Assembly: GCF_000940805.1 (NCBI RefSeq)
Contig: NZ_CP007142.1
Span: 2,518,593-2,582,592, forward strand
DNA length: 64,000 bases
Direction: 5' to 3'
From: Gynuella sunshinyii YC6258
Lineage (GTDB): Bacteria; Pseudomonadota; Gammaproteobacteria; Pseudomonadales; Natronospirillaceae
Below are positions 26,775 through 36,942 of this stretch, piece after piece. Positions within the stretch are counted from its first letter, which is position 1, and each line of letters opens with the position of its first letter. The notes beneath the pieces are model-generated. The model did not search any database. It saw nothing but the letters and a program-made list of their open reading frames with translations, and was not told the origin of the DNA. The translations under genes were made by a program, and so were the position numbers.

Positions 26775-29630
26775 TTAGGGCGGCGAAGACAGTTGCTTGT
26801 TTTTAGCATATATCTTAGTGGCTTTCATAAACTCTCTGTCCATGTCGCTGATTTTTGACCAGCGCTGTATTTCTGCTATTTCTTCATATAACAGCATGAG
26901 TTTATCCTCAAGCTCGTTATAGTTTTTGGTTTTAATGGCACTTTCTGTGTCATGAGCGAGTTTTTGCAGCTTGATAACTCCGCAGTAATGACAAGCGCCG
27001 TGCAATTTATGTACTGCTTCCAGTAATGCTTCATGATCATTGTCATGATAAGCAGATGAGATAGCATCAGCGTCATTGCCCAGGCTGTCTATTAGCATTC
27101 TCATCATGTCTTTTGCTAATCCAAGTTTGCCAGATGCCCGTTCCAGACCGACTACTAAATCGATGCTGGGATATTCATTGGAGGCCTCATAGGATGCAAC
27201 CCGACGTTCGATGATCTGAACGCTGCTGGACGTGACAGATGGATCAATGCCTGTCCACTTGGTGATGGTTTTGGCCAGGATGCTCTCGTCAATTGGTTTG
27301 GTCAGATAATCGTCCAGTCCGCGGGCCAGAAGGTTTTCTTTTTCACCCGCTAGAGCATGGGCTGTCAATGCCACAATGGGCGTTCTGGTCCGGTTACCTT
27401 CATTTGAACGAATGCGTTCTGTGGTTTCAATACCATCCATTTGAGGCATTTGTATATCCATAAAAATCAGATCAAAGGTGTTATTTTCAATCAGCATCAA
27501 GGCGTCCTTACCACTACTGGCAGTTATCACATCTATATTGAGATCATCCAGTAAGGCCGCCAACAACTTCAGGTTGGCAGCATTATCATCCACTGCCAGA
27601 ATTTTCAATTTATGGCTTCCAGTATCAGAATTTATTATGCTAACTGCTGATGAGCTGCTGCTCATGTTTAATGGTGTTACATTTTTATCCAAGGCCAGCT
27701 TGGTCAAAGCCTGTAATAATTGTTTGCGTTTTACTGGTTTTGAAATAGAAGCAGATACCAGTCCAGCTAACACTTCTGAATCGAGAGTTTCTTCAGTACT
27801 AGTGGTTAACAGGATAATTGCCAGACCAAAATCCTGTTTGAACTGTTCCAGTGCGTACTGTAATTGAGCAGTACTGCCCCCTTCCGGTGACAGACCAGCA
27901 ATCAACCCCATAATGTCATTGTGCGATTGCAGGTGTTTGATTGCTTCCTGGGGGGTGGATGCTTCGAACACCTCGATGTCCCAGCTGTTTAAAATGTGCT
28001 TCAGTGATATGCGGGCAAGATCGTGAGGTTCCAGCAGCAAGGTTTTGATGCCTTGAAGAGAGGCTTGAGCGTTGGGAGTTTCTTTGCTGCTTGCCCGGTC
28101 TGCACGGATCGTGAACCAGAACGTGGACCCTTTTTGGCGTTCGCTTTCCAGACCGATGTCACCGCCCATTTGTTCAACCAGCCGCTTGGATATCACCAGA
28201 CCAAGTCCGGTACCGCCATATTCCCGGGCGGTGGAGGAATCTGCCTGCTGAAAGGCCGTGAACAGAGCTTTTTGTTGTTCCTTGGTCAGACCGATACCGG
28301 TATCTGTAACAGCGATACGGATGATGACCTGATCATTGCGCATGCTTTCCAAAGAAACTCTGACTGTAACACTACCTTTTTGGGTGAACTTAATCGCATT
28401 ATTCACCAGGTTGGTTAAGACCTGTTTGATTCGTAACTGATCGCTGACCACCTGTGGGGGAACATCGGAATACACCAGCGAAACCAACTCCAGGCCACGG
28501 GCATGGGCTGATGGTGCCAGCATGGTCAATACATCTTCGATAGTCTCGTAAAGATTCATGCTGCGATTATCGAGTAGCAGTTTACCAGCTTCGATTTTGG
28601 CGAAATCGAGCACGTCATTGATGATGCTCAGGAGGCTTTCAGATGAAGAATGTATGGTGCGGGCATATTCTTTCTGTTTTTCGTGCAAATTGGATTTCAA
28701 CAACAACTTGGTAAATCCCAGTATGCCGTTGAGGGGAGTTCTGATTTCATGGCTCATGTTGGCCAAAAACTCGGACTTAATCCGGCTTGCTTCGAGAGCT
28801 TCCCGCCGGGCCATGTCGAGTTCGATGTTTTGGATTTCGATGGTTTCCAGTGTCTCTCTCAGATCCTGAGTGGCCTGATCGATATTTGTCTGCATTTCCC
28901 TATGAGCAATCTGAAGGGATTCCGCCATAGCGTTGATACCTTCCGACAACTCCATGATCTCGCCATCACCAAAGGCATCTATCCGTTTGTCGAGATCACC
29001 TTCACGAATGCTGTCTACAGCAGCGGCGAGCTTTTTCAGTGGTGTAATAACTCCCTTGGTGGCAGCAATGCCAGCCAGACTGGTCAGAAATATTGCAGCC
29101 AGAAACAATAATACATTTACCAGCACATTTTTATATTGTTCAGTACGAATATTGGCTTTTGAAAACTCAAGTTCCACCCATCCAAGCTGGGGTTCCTTTC
29201 GTAACTGTGAGGGCTGGACATAGTATTCCTGCCTTTGATTGGTCACTGGTACCCGATAACGAATGGTGCTGGTACTTTCAATAACACTGACTGAGTCAGA
29301 AAAGGGCATCGGTGTGGATACCGGATTCATTTTTGGACCTGCCTGAGCAACAATCTTGAGCTTGTTGTTATAAATATTGATAGCTCTTGCATCGGGCTCG
29401 TTCAGGGTCGCCCGGGCAATTTGCTGAAGCAACGAGAAATTATTGGCAATGAGGCCATATTCAACAGCATCCACCAGTCGCCGGCTGGCCGATTCCCCGC
29501 GACTTCTAAGCTCCTGCTCCAGATTTGACACTTGTTGCCAACTGAACCAGATGATGAAGATCAGAGCCATCAAAATGGAGGGAGTGATAGTCAGTAATAA
29601 GATTTGTCGTTTTAATTCCAGGCGCTTCAT
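26775..29630 (-). CDS. gacS: GacS/BarA hybrid sensor histidine kinase
   Basis: The 951-residue kinase has, in order, a membrane helix (about 12-32), a periplasmic sensor loop, a second helix (about 167-190), a HAMP domain (to about 245), a HisKA domain with His294 (NMSHEIRTPLNG), a HATPase domain, a degenerate receiver-like segment without the phospho-acceptor Asp, a true receiver with Asp725 (FMDIQMPQMDG) and a C-terminal Hpt domain with His874. This is the BarA/GacS phosphorelay; its partner GacA/UvrY is not in this window. It controls small RNAs that titrate CsrA/RsmA. The position opposite cysM-rlmD-relA matches Pseudomonas gacS. Confidence 0.95.
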   Translation of the reverse strand: MKRLELKRQILLLTITPSILMALIFIIWFSWQQVSNLEQELRSRGESASRRLVDAVEYGLIANNFSLLQQIARATLNEPDARAINIYNNKLKIVAQAGPKMNPVSTPMPFSDSVSVIESTSTIRYRVPVTNQRQEYYVQPSQLRKEPQLGWVELEFSKANIRTEQYKNVLVNVLLFLAAIFLTSLAGIAATKGVITPLKKLAAAVDSIREGDLDKRIDAFGDGEIMELSEGINAMAESLQIAHREMQTNIDQATQDLRETLETIEIQNIELDMARREALEASRIKSEFLANMSHEIRTPLNGILGFTKLLLKSNLHEKQKEYARTIHSSSESLLSIINDVLDFAKIEAGKLLLDNRSMNLYETIEDVLTMLAPSAHARGLELVSLVYSDVPPQVVSDQLRIKQVLTNLVNNAIKFTQKGSVTVRVSLESMRNDQVIIRIAVTDTGIGLTKEQQKALFTAFQQADSSTAREYGGTGLGLVISKRLVEQMGGDIGLESERQKGSTFWFTIRADRASSKETPNAQASLQGIKTLLLEPHDLARISLKHILNSWDIEVFEASTPQEAIKHLQSHNDIMGLIAGLSPEGGSTAQLQYALEQFKQDFGLAIILLTTSTEETLDSEVLAGLVSASISKPVKRKQLLQALTKLALDKNVTPLNMSSSSSAVSIINSDTGSHKLKILAVDDNAANLKLLAALLDDLNIDVITASSGKDALMLIENNTFDLIFMDIQMPQMDGIETTERIRSNEGNRTRTPIVALTAHALAGEKENLLARGLDDYLTKPIDESILAKTITKWTGIDPSVTSSSVQIIERRVASYEASNEYPSIDLVVGLERASGKLGLAKDMMRMLIDSLGNDADAISSAYHDNDHEALLEAVHKLHGACHYCGVIKLQKLAHDTESAIKTKNYNELEDKLMLLYEEIAEIQRWSKISDMDREFMKATKIYAKNKQLSSPP

Positions 29631-29855
29631 AACATAGAAGATAAAAGTCTTAGGCTAGTCAGTCGGTATTCTCTCTGACTTCGTGCTCTAATGATAGTTT
29701 GGTCTGAAAATGGAGTATCATTGCCGCGCACAAACTCTTTATATGAACCCCACGAAAGTGTTCAGAACAGGCGGATTTTGAGGTTCATTCGTTTTACCGG
29801 CAATTTGTTTGCTATCTCTGATTACATGATTTAACCGACTCCTAAGGAGAGTATT

Positions 29856-30746
29856 TTGTATCCAACCATTGAACAATGTATCGGGAACACCCCCCTTGTG
29901 CGTCTTCAGCGCTTAAGCGCAGGTGAGAACAATACGATATTGGCCAAGCTGGAAGGTAGCAATCCAGCAGGTTCGGTAAAAGATCGTCCAGCGCTTAGCA
30001 TGATTCAACAGGCTGAACAGCAGGGAATGATTAAACCGGGTGACAACCTAATTGAAGCGACCAGTGGTAATACCGGTATTGCATTGGCTATGGTTGCGGC
30101 AATCAAGGGATATCATATGACTCTGATCATGCCGGACAATTTAAGTCAGGAAAGAAAAGATGCCATGGTTGCTTACGGTGCTGAGCTGATCTTGGTGTCC
30201 AAAGAAGAAGGTATGGAAGGAGCACGTGACCTGGCGATTCAGATGGAGGCTGAAGGCAGGGGCAGAGTGCTCAACCAGTTTTCTAACCAGAATAACCCTC
30301 TAGCCCATTACGTCGGCACGGGGCCGGAGATTTGGCAACAGACTCGCGGGGAAATAACGCATTTTGTCAGCGCCATGGGTACCACTGGCACGATTATGGG
30401 AACCAGTCGTTATTTGAAAGAACAAAATCCAATGATCGAAGTTGTCGGTTTGCAGCCGGCAGACGGATCGAGTATTCCAGGTATCCGCCGCTGGCCGAAT
30501 GAATATCTGCCCGAAATATATGATGCCTCAAGGGTCGACAGGGTTCTTGATATTGAACAGAAAGTAGCAGAGCAGACCATGCGTCAGTTGGCCACCGAGG
30601 AAGGCATTTTTTGCGGGGTCAGTTCTGGTGGTGCAGTTGCCGGTGCTTTGAGACTTGCAGAGGGTCTGAAAAATGCTGTGATTGTGACCATAATTTGTGA
30701 TCGTGGAGATCGTTATTTATCCACTGGATTATTTTCTCCCCAATGA
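29856..30746 (+). CDS. cysM: Cysteine synthase B
   Basis: This PLP enzyme makes cysteine from O-acetylserine and sulfide or thiosulfate. The 296-residue protein has the PLP lysine Lys42 in NPAGSVKDRPA and the substrate loop EATSGNTGIALA. The sequence after Lys (DRPALSMI) fits CysM rather than CysK. It starts with TTG at 29856, supported by AAGGAGA six bases upstream. The end overlaps rlmD by 4 bp. Confidence 0.95.
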   Translation: MYPTIEQCIGNTPLVRLQRLSAGENNTILAKLEGSNPAGSVKDRPALSMIQQAEQQGMIKPGDNLIEATSGNTGIALAMVAAIKGYHMTLIMPDNLSQERKDAMVAYGAELILVSKEEGMEGARDLAIQMEAEGRGRVLNQFSNQNNPLAHYVGTGPEIWQQTRGEITHFVSAMGTTGTIMGTSRYLKEQNPMIEVVGLQPADGSSIPGIRRWPNEYLPEIYDASRVDRVLDIEQKVAEQTMRQLATEEGIFCGVSSGGAVAGALRLAEGLKNAVIVTIICDRGDRYLSTGLFSPQ

Positions 30747-32071
30747 AGCGTTTTAAATCATTTCAATCTAGAAAACCCATGCGTGTTGGCACTTCGCTGG
30801 TAGGGTCTGTGATCGAGCTGACAATCGGTAAGTATGATCACCATGGCCAGGGAATCGGGTGGTATGAGGGGAACACCGTATTTGTGCCCCAGGCAATGCC
30901 TGAAGAACGTGTTAGGGTTCGGGTGGTTGAGCAGAAACAGACTGTTCTGGTTGCAGTTGTTGAACAGTTGTTGGAGCGCTCTGCTGATCGCTGTGAGGCT
31001 TTTTGTCCTTATTATAATGATTGTGGTGGCTGTACCCTGCAGCATGTTCCCCATGAGATACAGCTCCAAATCAAGCAACAGGCTTTGGCGGACCAATTGC
31101 AGCGTTATTCCGGGCTGCAGCCGGATAACTGGTTGCAGCCGGTCATTGGTGAGCAGATCAGGACTTATCGTTCGCGTACCAAACTGGCTTTACGTCAGGG
31201 TAAAATCGGATATAAGCGTGGCCGTAGCCATGAGCTGGTAGCAATAGAACATTGTCCCATTACTGATCTTGACTGGTCTGTTGTTGTGCCGGTATTGAAA
31301 CAATTGCCTTTGAAGCAGGCTGAAATCGAAGTCTGCCAGGATGATCAGCAGCGGCTCGGAGTCCATCTGATCTTGACGGTAAAGCCATCTCAAGAGCAAT
31401 TGGCTCGATTGCAGCTTAGTCTTAGTGCGCTGACTTCTGATTACGAGATTTCTGTTCAAGGCATGCCAATTGTGGAGAGTCATGACCATCAACTTTGCTA
31501 TGGTCTGCCCGGCGGAGCCAAAACTCTGAATCTTGCATTTCGGCCTTCTCATTTCACTCAAGTAAACAGACGTGTTAATCAATTGTTGGTGGAGTGTGCG
31601 GTGAATCAGCTTGAACCTGGTAATGATGACAGGATTATGGATCTGTTTTCCGGTTCCGGGAATTTTTCTTTACCCTTGGCGGCACGTGGTGCATCTGTTT
31701 TTGCATACGAGGGGAGTGAAGATCTGGTGCAACAGGGGAAACTGAATGCCCGTCACAATGATCTTGATATTAAGTTTATGGTCATGGATCTGTTTGATTC
31801 GCAGGCCGTCAAAAGCCTTGAAGGCAATCAGGCAAATAAATTGCTTTTAGATCCTCCAAGATCGGGGGCAAAGCAAATATGTGAAGAAATGTCACGCTTA
31901 AACCCTGAACGGATCGTATATGTTTCCTGCAATCCGGCAACATTAGCCCGTGATGCGGGAATATTGGTGAGTCAGGGCTATAGTTTATCGAGGGCGGGTG
32001 TATTGGATATGTTTCCCCATACCGCCCATGTGGAAAGCATCGCAGTGTTTGCGCGTGCCAGAAAAAAATAA
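30743..32071 (+). CDS. rlmD: 23S rRNA (uracil-1939-C5)-methyltransferase RlmD
   Basis: The 442-residue enzyme methylates U1939 of 23S rRNA using S-adenosylmethionine. It has an N-terminal TRAM domain (GSVIELTIGKYDHHGQGIGW), an iron-sulfur cluster motif CPYYNDCGGCTLQH, the SAM site MDLFSGSGNFSL, and DPPRSG and SCNP with the catalytic cysteine. It sits between cysM and relA in the Pseudomonas order. Confidence 0.95.
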   Translation: MKRFKSFQSRKPMRVGTSLVGSVIELTIGKYDHHGQGIGWYEGNTVFVPQAMPEERVRVRVVEQKQTVLVAVVEQLLERSADRCEAFCPYYNDCGGCTLQHVPHEIQLQIKQQALADQLQRYSGLQPDNWLQPVIGEQIRTYRSRTKLALRQGKIGYKRGRSHELVAIEHCPITDLDWSVVVPVLKQLPLKQAEIEVCQDDQQRLGVHLILTVKPSQEQLARLQLSLSALTSDYEISVQGMPIVESHDHQLCYGLPGGAKTLNLAFRPSHFTQVNRRVNQLLVECAVNQLEPGNDDRIMDLFSGSGNFSLPLAARGASVFAYEGSEDLVQQGKLNARHNDLDIKFMVMDLFDSQAVKSLEGNQANKLLLDPPRSGAKQICEEMSRLNPERIVYVSCNPATLARDAGILVSQGYSLSRAGVLDMFPHTAHVESIAVFARARKK

Positions 32072-32083
32072 GAAGTCATTGTT

Positions 32084-34333
32084 ATGGTTAAAGTCAGGCA
32101 AGACCAACCTGTATTTCAGGATGGCAGTGTAGATCTGGATGCATGGTTGGCAAGAATCAAGACCCAGGTCACTCTCATTGATGAAGACGAATTAGTACAT
32201 GCGTGCCGATTGGCCCGCTTAGCGGAAGAAGAAGCCAACTGCGTTGAAAACAGCTGGGGCGAGGGAGCGAGTTCTTATCGTACTGGCCTTGAGATGGCAG
32301 AAATTCTGGCTGAGCTGCATATGGAGCAGGAGTCTCTGGTTGCCGCGGTATTGTATCGCGCTGTTAGAGAAGGAAAGTTACCAAAAGAAACCGTGCTGGA
32401 TCAGTTTGGGCCGTCAGTCAGCAAGTTGATAAACGGTGCGCTGCAAATGGCAGCTATACATCAGAAGCACAAAACCACCCGTGAAGTGGTATTAGGGCAG
32501 CGTGAAGCGCAATTGGAAGGTGTGCGCAAGATGCTGGTTACTATGATAAATGATGTGCGTGTGGTGTTATTAAAACTGGCAGAGCGTACGTGTGCTATTC
32601 GGGCTGTTAAACATGCCCCAGCGCAGCGACGTTATAAAGTCGCTCGTGAAGTGTTTGATGTCTATGCCCCATTGGCACATAGATTGGGTGTTGGACAAAT
32701 AAAGTGGGAGTTGGAAGATCTCGCGTTCCGCTATCTTGAACCTACTCAGTATAAAAAAATTGCCAAACTACTTGATGAGAAACGTCTTGATCGTCAGCAA
32801 TATATAGATGCGGTTATCAGTAAAATAAAACATGCCTTGGTTGATGCCGGCCTGACCGATGCGCAAGTGTTTGGTCGGGCCAAGCATATCTATAGCATCT
32901 GGCGAAAAATGCAGCGCAAGAATATCGGTTTTTCTCAGGTATACGATATCCGCGCTGTGCGTATCCTGGTGAACGAGTTGAAAGACTGTTACACCGTGCT
33001 GGGAATTCTTCATTCATTCTGGCGAAACATTCCCCGTGAGTTTGACGATTATATTGCCAACCCCAAGCAGAACGGTTATCGGTCATTGCATACGGCGGTG
33101 ATTGGTCCGGAAGGCAACGTTCTGGAAATACAGATCAGAACATTTCAAATGCATGAAGATGCTGAAAAGGGAGTTTGTGCGCACTACAAATATAAAGGCA
33201 CAGATACCAGTACTGCTCATTCCGGTTATGAGGAAAAAATTTCGTGGTTGCGTCAGGTATTAGAGTGGCATGAAGAACTTGGCGGCATTGATGAACTGGT
33301 AGAAGAGCTGGGTGATGTTGAAGACATCAATGATCGTATTTATGTATTAACGCCCGATGGCCATGTTGTTGACCTCCCTAATAATGCCACGCCAATTGAC
33401 TTCGCCTATAAAGTGCATACCGAAGTGGGTCATTCTTGTCGTGGGGCAAAAGTGAATGGTCGTATAGTGCCATTGGCCTATAAGCTGCATACAGGTGACC
33501 AGGTAGAGATCCTGACAGCTAAAAATGGCAAGCCCAGTCGCGATTGGCTCAATATTGATCTTGGGTACGTGACGACTGCCCGGGCACGGGCAAAAATCAA
33601 AGGCTGGTTTAAGCTGCAAGATCGCGATCAAAATGTTGAATACGGTAGTAAAGCATTGCGAACCGAGCTGACTCGTTTTGGTTTGCCGGTCGTTAACTTC
33701 AATGATCTGGCTGAGAAGGTTAATTACGAGAATAGTGAAGACATGTTTGCCGCCATAGGGGCCGGTGATTTGCGGTTGATGCAGGTCGTACATATTGCAG
33801 AGCAGATGGCTGGCAAACATCAGGTGCAACAAAGGAAGGCAAAGACGCACCATAAGCGCTCGGAGGCAGAAAGTAACATTGAAATTGCAGGTGTCGGTAA
33901 CCTTTTGACGACAATTGCATCGTGTTGTCAGCCGGTACCTGGTGATCCTATTCTGGGGTTTATTACTCAGGGGCGTGGAATTTCCGTGCATCGACAGGAC
34001 TGCATTAATATTTTGCAGCTGAGAAATGAGGAGCCTGAGAAAATCGTCGAAGTTAACTGGGGAGGTGAAAAGACTCACTTTTACCCGGTTCGGCTCGAAA
34101 TTTTGGCTTATGACCGGACTGGGCTGTTACGCGATGTTATGAATGTTCTGGCTAATGATAGTGTGAATGTTACTTCAGTTAACACGCTTTCGAACCGGGA
34201 TGAGGGAATGGCAGACATGATTATGACTGTGGAGATCAGTGATATCGATCAGTTGGGAAGGCTTATGAACAAGATCAGGTCATTGTCTAATATCGTTTCT
34301 GTTCAGCGCGCTGTGGATGGAGGAGGAGCATGA
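32084..34333 (+). CDS. relA: GTP pyrophosphokinase RelA
   Basis: RelA makes (p)ppGpp when uncharged tRNA sits on the ribosome. The 749 residues hold an N-terminal HD-like domain lacking the HD pair needed for hydrolysis, a synthetase domain (YDIRAVRILVNELKDCYTVLG, NPKQNGYRSLHTAV), a TGS domain (VYVLTPDGHVVDLP-like segment near 425), a zinc-finger/conserved cysteine segment (ASCCQPVPGDPI) and a C-terminal ACT domain. It is thus a synthetase-only RelA. It is followed by mazG with a 4-bp overlap. Confidence 0.97.
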   Translation: MVKVRQDQPVFQDGSVDLDAWLARIKTQVTLIDEDELVHACRLARLAEEEANCVENSWGEGASSYRTGLEMAEILAELHMEQESLVAAVLYRAVREGKLPKETVLDQFGPSVSKLINGALQMAAIHQKHKTTREVVLGQREAQLEGVRKMLVTMINDVRVVLLKLAERTCAIRAVKHAPAQRRYKVAREVFDVYAPLAHRLGVGQIKWELEDLAFRYLEPTQYKKIAKLLDEKRLDRQQYIDAVISKIKHALVDAGLTDAQVFGRAKHIYSIWRKMQRKNIGFSQVYDIRAVRILVNELKDCYTVLGILHSFWRNIPREFDDYIANPKQNGYRSLHTAVIGPEGNVLEIQIRTFQMHEDAEKGVCAHYKYKGTDTSTAHSGYEEKISWLRQVLEWHEELGGIDELVEELGDVEDINDRIYVLTPDGHVVDLPNNATPIDFAYKVHTEVGHSCRGAKVNGRIVPLAYKLHTGDQVEILTAKNGKPSRDWLNIDLGYVTTARARAKIKGWFKLQDRDQNVEYGSKALRTELTRFGLPVVNFNDLAEKVNYENSEDMFAAIGAGDLRLMQVVHIAEQMAGKHQVQQRKAKTHHKRSEAESNIEIAGVGNLLTTIASCCQPVPGDPILGFITQGRGISVHRQDCINILQLRNEEPEKIVEVNWGGEKTHFYPVRLEILAYDRTGLLRDVMNVLANDSVNVTSVNTLSNRDEGMADMIMTVEISDIDQLGRLMNKIRSLSNIVSVQRAVDGGGA

Positions 34334-35148
34334 AGACATATACTCTTGATGATCTCGTATATTTGATGACTCGGTTGCGTGATCCTGAACGAGGATGTCC
34401 CTGGGATGTGAAGCAGGATTGGCAAAGCATTGTTCCTCATACATTGGAAGAAGTATATGAGGTGGTTGAAGCGATCGAAAATCGGGACTGGTCCCATGTT
34501 GAAGAGGAACTGGGAGATCTGCTGTTTCACATTATTTTTTATTGTCAGTTTGCTCGTGAAGAAGATCGTTTTTCACTGGAATCGCTCATCGACAAACTTG
34601 TTAAGAAACTTCTTCGTCGACATCCGCATGTATTTCCTGATGGGACTTTTGAGAGTTGGAGAGATTCGGGTGAAATTTCAGAAGAACAGATTAACCAGAA
34701 CTGGGAACTGATCAAACTGCAGGAGAAGCCGGAGGTAAAGAAAGACGAGTCTGCTTTGGCGGGAGTGCCATCGACCTTTCCTGCGTTGCAGCGGGCCTTC
34801 AAGTTACAAAAAAAAGCGGCTCGTGTCGGTTTTGACTGGACCGAAAAAAAAGATGTCCTGGGGATGCTTAGAGCGGAAATTGAGGAACTCGAAGAGGCGC
34901 TAGATGCTGGTGATTCAGTTGCCGTAGAAGATGAGTTGGGTGACGTCTTTTTCACACTCGTCAATTTATCCCGTCACCTGGCTATTGATCCTGAATCCTG
35001 TCTGCGACAGTCAGCGCAAAAGTTTGAATCCCGCTTTCGTAAAATGGAACAGATTGCACAGAAATCACAAAAGGACCTTGCCAATATGAGCTTGTCTGAG
35101 CAGGAACAACTTTGGCAGCACGCTAAACAAATGTTGGCAGAAAAATGA
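34330..35148 (+). CDS. mazG: Nucleoside triphosphate pyrophosphohydrolase MazG
   Basis: The 272-residue protein has two MazG repeats, each with the metal-binding EExxE and ExxD motifs: EEVYEVVEAI with EEELGDLLFHI in the first and EIEELEEALDAGD with EDELGDVFFTLV in the second. CPWDVKQDWQS near the start is typical. It hydrolyses NTPs and dNTPs to monophosphates and in E. coli counteracts effects of (p)ppGpp and starvation, fitting its coupling to relA here. Confidence 0.96.
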   Translation: MKTYTLDDLVYLMTRLRDPERGCPWDVKQDWQSIVPHTLEEVYEVVEAIENRDWSHVEEELGDLLFHIIFYCQFAREEDRFSLESLIDKLVKKLLRRHPHVFPDGTFESWRDSGEISEEQINQNWELIKLQEKPEVKKDESALAGVPSTFPALQRAFKLQKKAARVGFDWTEKKDVLGMLRAEIEELEEALDAGDSVAVEDELGDVFFTLVNLSRHLAIDPESCLRQSAQKFESRFRKMEQIAQKSQKDLANMSLSEQEQLWQHAKQMLAEK

Positions 35149-35366
35149 CGCCATTGGTGATTTTGTTAATAACAGTGAAGGTCTTTCGTCTTTTCTTTTA
35201 AATTTGTTTTAGTGGACTACGATTATATTTAGATAGATCAATATATCTGAATAAAAACTGTCTATTATTCTTTTTCAGAAACTTTCTGATTGTGTGTGAC
35301 ATCAGATTGTATAAAGTGGTCTATATAGCAAGTCGATTTATTGTGAGAGAAAAGAGAGTAAATATC

Positions 35367-35531
35367 ATGGTTGATAAAAAAAGTAAGAAGTCTTTTATAG
35401 GCTTTCTGGAAGAAAGTGCAAAAGCTGCCCATGCTAAAGAAGAGAGCAAAAAAAGCTACCGTAAAGCATGTACTAAGGTTACCGCCCAAGAGCTGGATTA
35501 TCAAAAAACAGCTGTGTTGAGCGATAACTGA
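35367..35531 (+). CDS. Small basic hypothetical protein (54 aa)
   Basis: I do not recognise a family. The 54 residues are lysine-rich and charged (VDKKSKKSFIGFLEESAKAA, then KEESKKSYRKACTKVTAQEL), likely helical, with a single cysteine and no membrane segment. AGAGAG precedes the ATG at 35367. The 218-bp spacer upstream after mazG is AT-rich and could hold its own promoter. It converges on corC, at the place where lnt often sits in this cluster on the other strand. It could be a small stress or nucleic-acid-binding protein, but no evidence decides. Confidence 0.5.
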   Translation: MVDKKSKKSFIGFLEESAKAAHAKEESKKSYRKACTKVTAQELDYQKTAVLSDN

Positions 35532-35553
35532 TTGGGTGTGTTAATCACGAGGT

Positions 35554-35570
35554 CGTTAGTCTAACTAACG
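35554..35570. other. Hairpin over the corC stop codon
   Basis: CGTTAGT and ACTAACG pair around CTA, and the corC stop (35561-35563) lies within it. There is no T-run on either side. It may weakly insulate the convergent corC and the small basic gene. Confidence 0.3.
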
Positions 35571-36415
35571 TCGCTGACTTCCATCAGTTTTAAACGTCTG
35601 TCATCGGCATTTAAAACCCGGAAGTTAAGATTACCGATTTGAATGGTTTCGTCTCGTTTGGGTAAGCGACCAAAGCTATGGGTAACGATCCCGCCAATTG
35701 TATCGAATTCATCATCACTGAATTCGGTTCCAAAAAAATCATTAAACTCTTCGATAGGAGTTAGGGCGTCAACGGCCTGTTTTCCATCATCCAGTACACG
35801 GATATTGGGCGTCTCCTGACTGTCGTGTTCGTCATCGATGTCGCCAACAATTTCTTCCAGTACGTCCTCAATTGTGACAAGACCCGCTATTCCACCATAC
35901 TCATCTACCACAATGGCCATGTGATTTCGGTTAAGGCGAAAATCATTTAATAGCACATTCAATCGCTTGCTTTCGGGTACAAAGTTTACTGGCCTGAACA
36001 GGGACTTCCATTTTTGCGACATATCAGCCAACGAAAAGCTGGTTTCCATGGCTAACTTCAACAGATCTTTGGCAATCAGAACGCCAATAATTTCGTCATT
36101 CTTGTCACCAGTAACCGGAAAACGAGAGTGTCCTGAATCAACGATAATAGGCAGGATATCCGCCAGGTCTTTTTCAGAGTCCAGCAGCACCATGTGGGAT
36201 CTGGGAACCATAATGTCGCGCACGTGTAATTCCGAAACCGACATTGCTCCATCGATGATCTTAAACGCTTCATGATCGATGATGTCATTTTCCCTTGCCT
36301 CGAAGATGATTGCTTTTAAATCTTCGCGGTCCCTCGGTTCGCCGATGAAAGCATCGGCTACCTTCTCAAGCCAAGTTTTCTTGTTGTTACTCTGGCTCGG
36401 TCGATCTTCGCTCAT
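35561..36415 (-). CDS. corC: CorC/YbeX, CBS-domain protein
   Basis: The 284-residue protein has two CBS domains ([15 protein letters not shown] and [46 protein letters not shown] split over about 65-190) and a C-terminal CorC_HlyC domain ([21 protein letters not shown]). It was linked to magnesium and cobalt efflux. It follows ybeY by 21 bp in the miaB-ybeZ-ybeY-corC order. Confidence 0.95.
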   Translation of the reverse strand: MSEDRPSQSNNKKTWLEKVADAFIGEPRDREDLKAIIFEARENDIIDHEAFKIIDGAMSVSELHVRDIMVPRSHMVLLDSEKDLADILPIIVDSGHSRFPVTGDKNDEIIGVLIAKDLLKLAMETSFSLADMSQKWKSLFRPVNFVPESKRLNVLLNDFRLNRNHMAIVVDEYGGIAGLVTIEDVLEEIVGDIDDEHDSQETPNIRVLDDGKQAVDALTPIEEFNDFFGTEFSDDEFDTIGGIVTHSFGRLPKRDETIQIGNLNFRVLNADDRRLKLMEVSDVS

Positions 36416-36436
36416 AGTCAGTTTTAAACCTTCTAG

Positions 36437-36925
36437 TCAGTCATTAACCAAATAAGGATCAGGTATGTTTAAAGTTGCCAGCAATTGGCGTTCCAGGCTT
36501 TCCATTTCCTCTGCGTCATGTTCATCAATATGGTCATAGCCTAACAGGTGAAGTACCCCATGAATGACAATATGTGCCCAATGATGATGCAGCGGCTTGT
36601 TCTGTTGTTGAGCTTCAGCGTTGACTACATCGGCGCAAATGACCAAGTCACCCAGAAAGCCGGCAAACTCTTCTTCGGGTACGCCATGAGGAGGCTCAAA
36701 GGGAAAAGACAATACATTGGTGGAACTATCTTTTCCTCTGTAGGTACTATTTAGGTGTCTGCTTTCGTCTATTGCAACTACTCTGATGGACACGATGGGA
36801 TGTTCGATGCCTGATCCAGTTACTGCAGATTCTATCCAAGAGTGGAATAAGGATTCAGCGGGAATATCCGATGAAGAGCAGGCAACCTGAAAATCAAGTT
36901 CGATACTTGGCATTGGAGGTTTCAT
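36437..36925 (-). CDS. ybeY: Endoribonuclease YbeY
   Basis: YbeY is a zinc metalloendonuclease involved in 16S rRNA 3' maturation and ribosome quality control. The 162 residues carry the zinc motif HGVLHLLGYDH (H-x3-H-x5-H) and STNVLSFPFE before it. It lies 17 bp after ybeZ, its usual partner. The start may be the ATG at 36925 or that at 36913. Confidence 0.94.
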   Translation of the reverse strand: MKPPMPSIELDFQVACSSSDIPAESLFHSWIESAVTGSGIEHPIVSIRVVAIDESRHLNSTYRGKDSSTNVLSFPFEPPHGVPEEEFAGFLGDLVICADVVNAEAQQQNKPLHHHWAHIVIHGVLHLLGYDHIDEHDAEEMESLERQLLATLNIPDPYLVND

Positions 36926-36942
36926 ACCAGGACCATAGTTCT

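Noticed and set aside
27478-29284. Several plus-strand frames opposite the kinase gene
   Set aside because: These are shadows of a well-supported 951-codon gene with all domains in order.
26775-29630. Receiver-like segment without phospho-Asp in GacS
   Set aside because: A degenerate segment between the ATPase and the true receiver is normal in BarA/GacS kinases, so it is not a novelty.
35265-35504. Minus-strand frame opposite the small basic gene
   Set aside because: Translation is hydrophobic-aromatic without motifs, starts without a ribosome binding site and mirrors the plus-strand gene.
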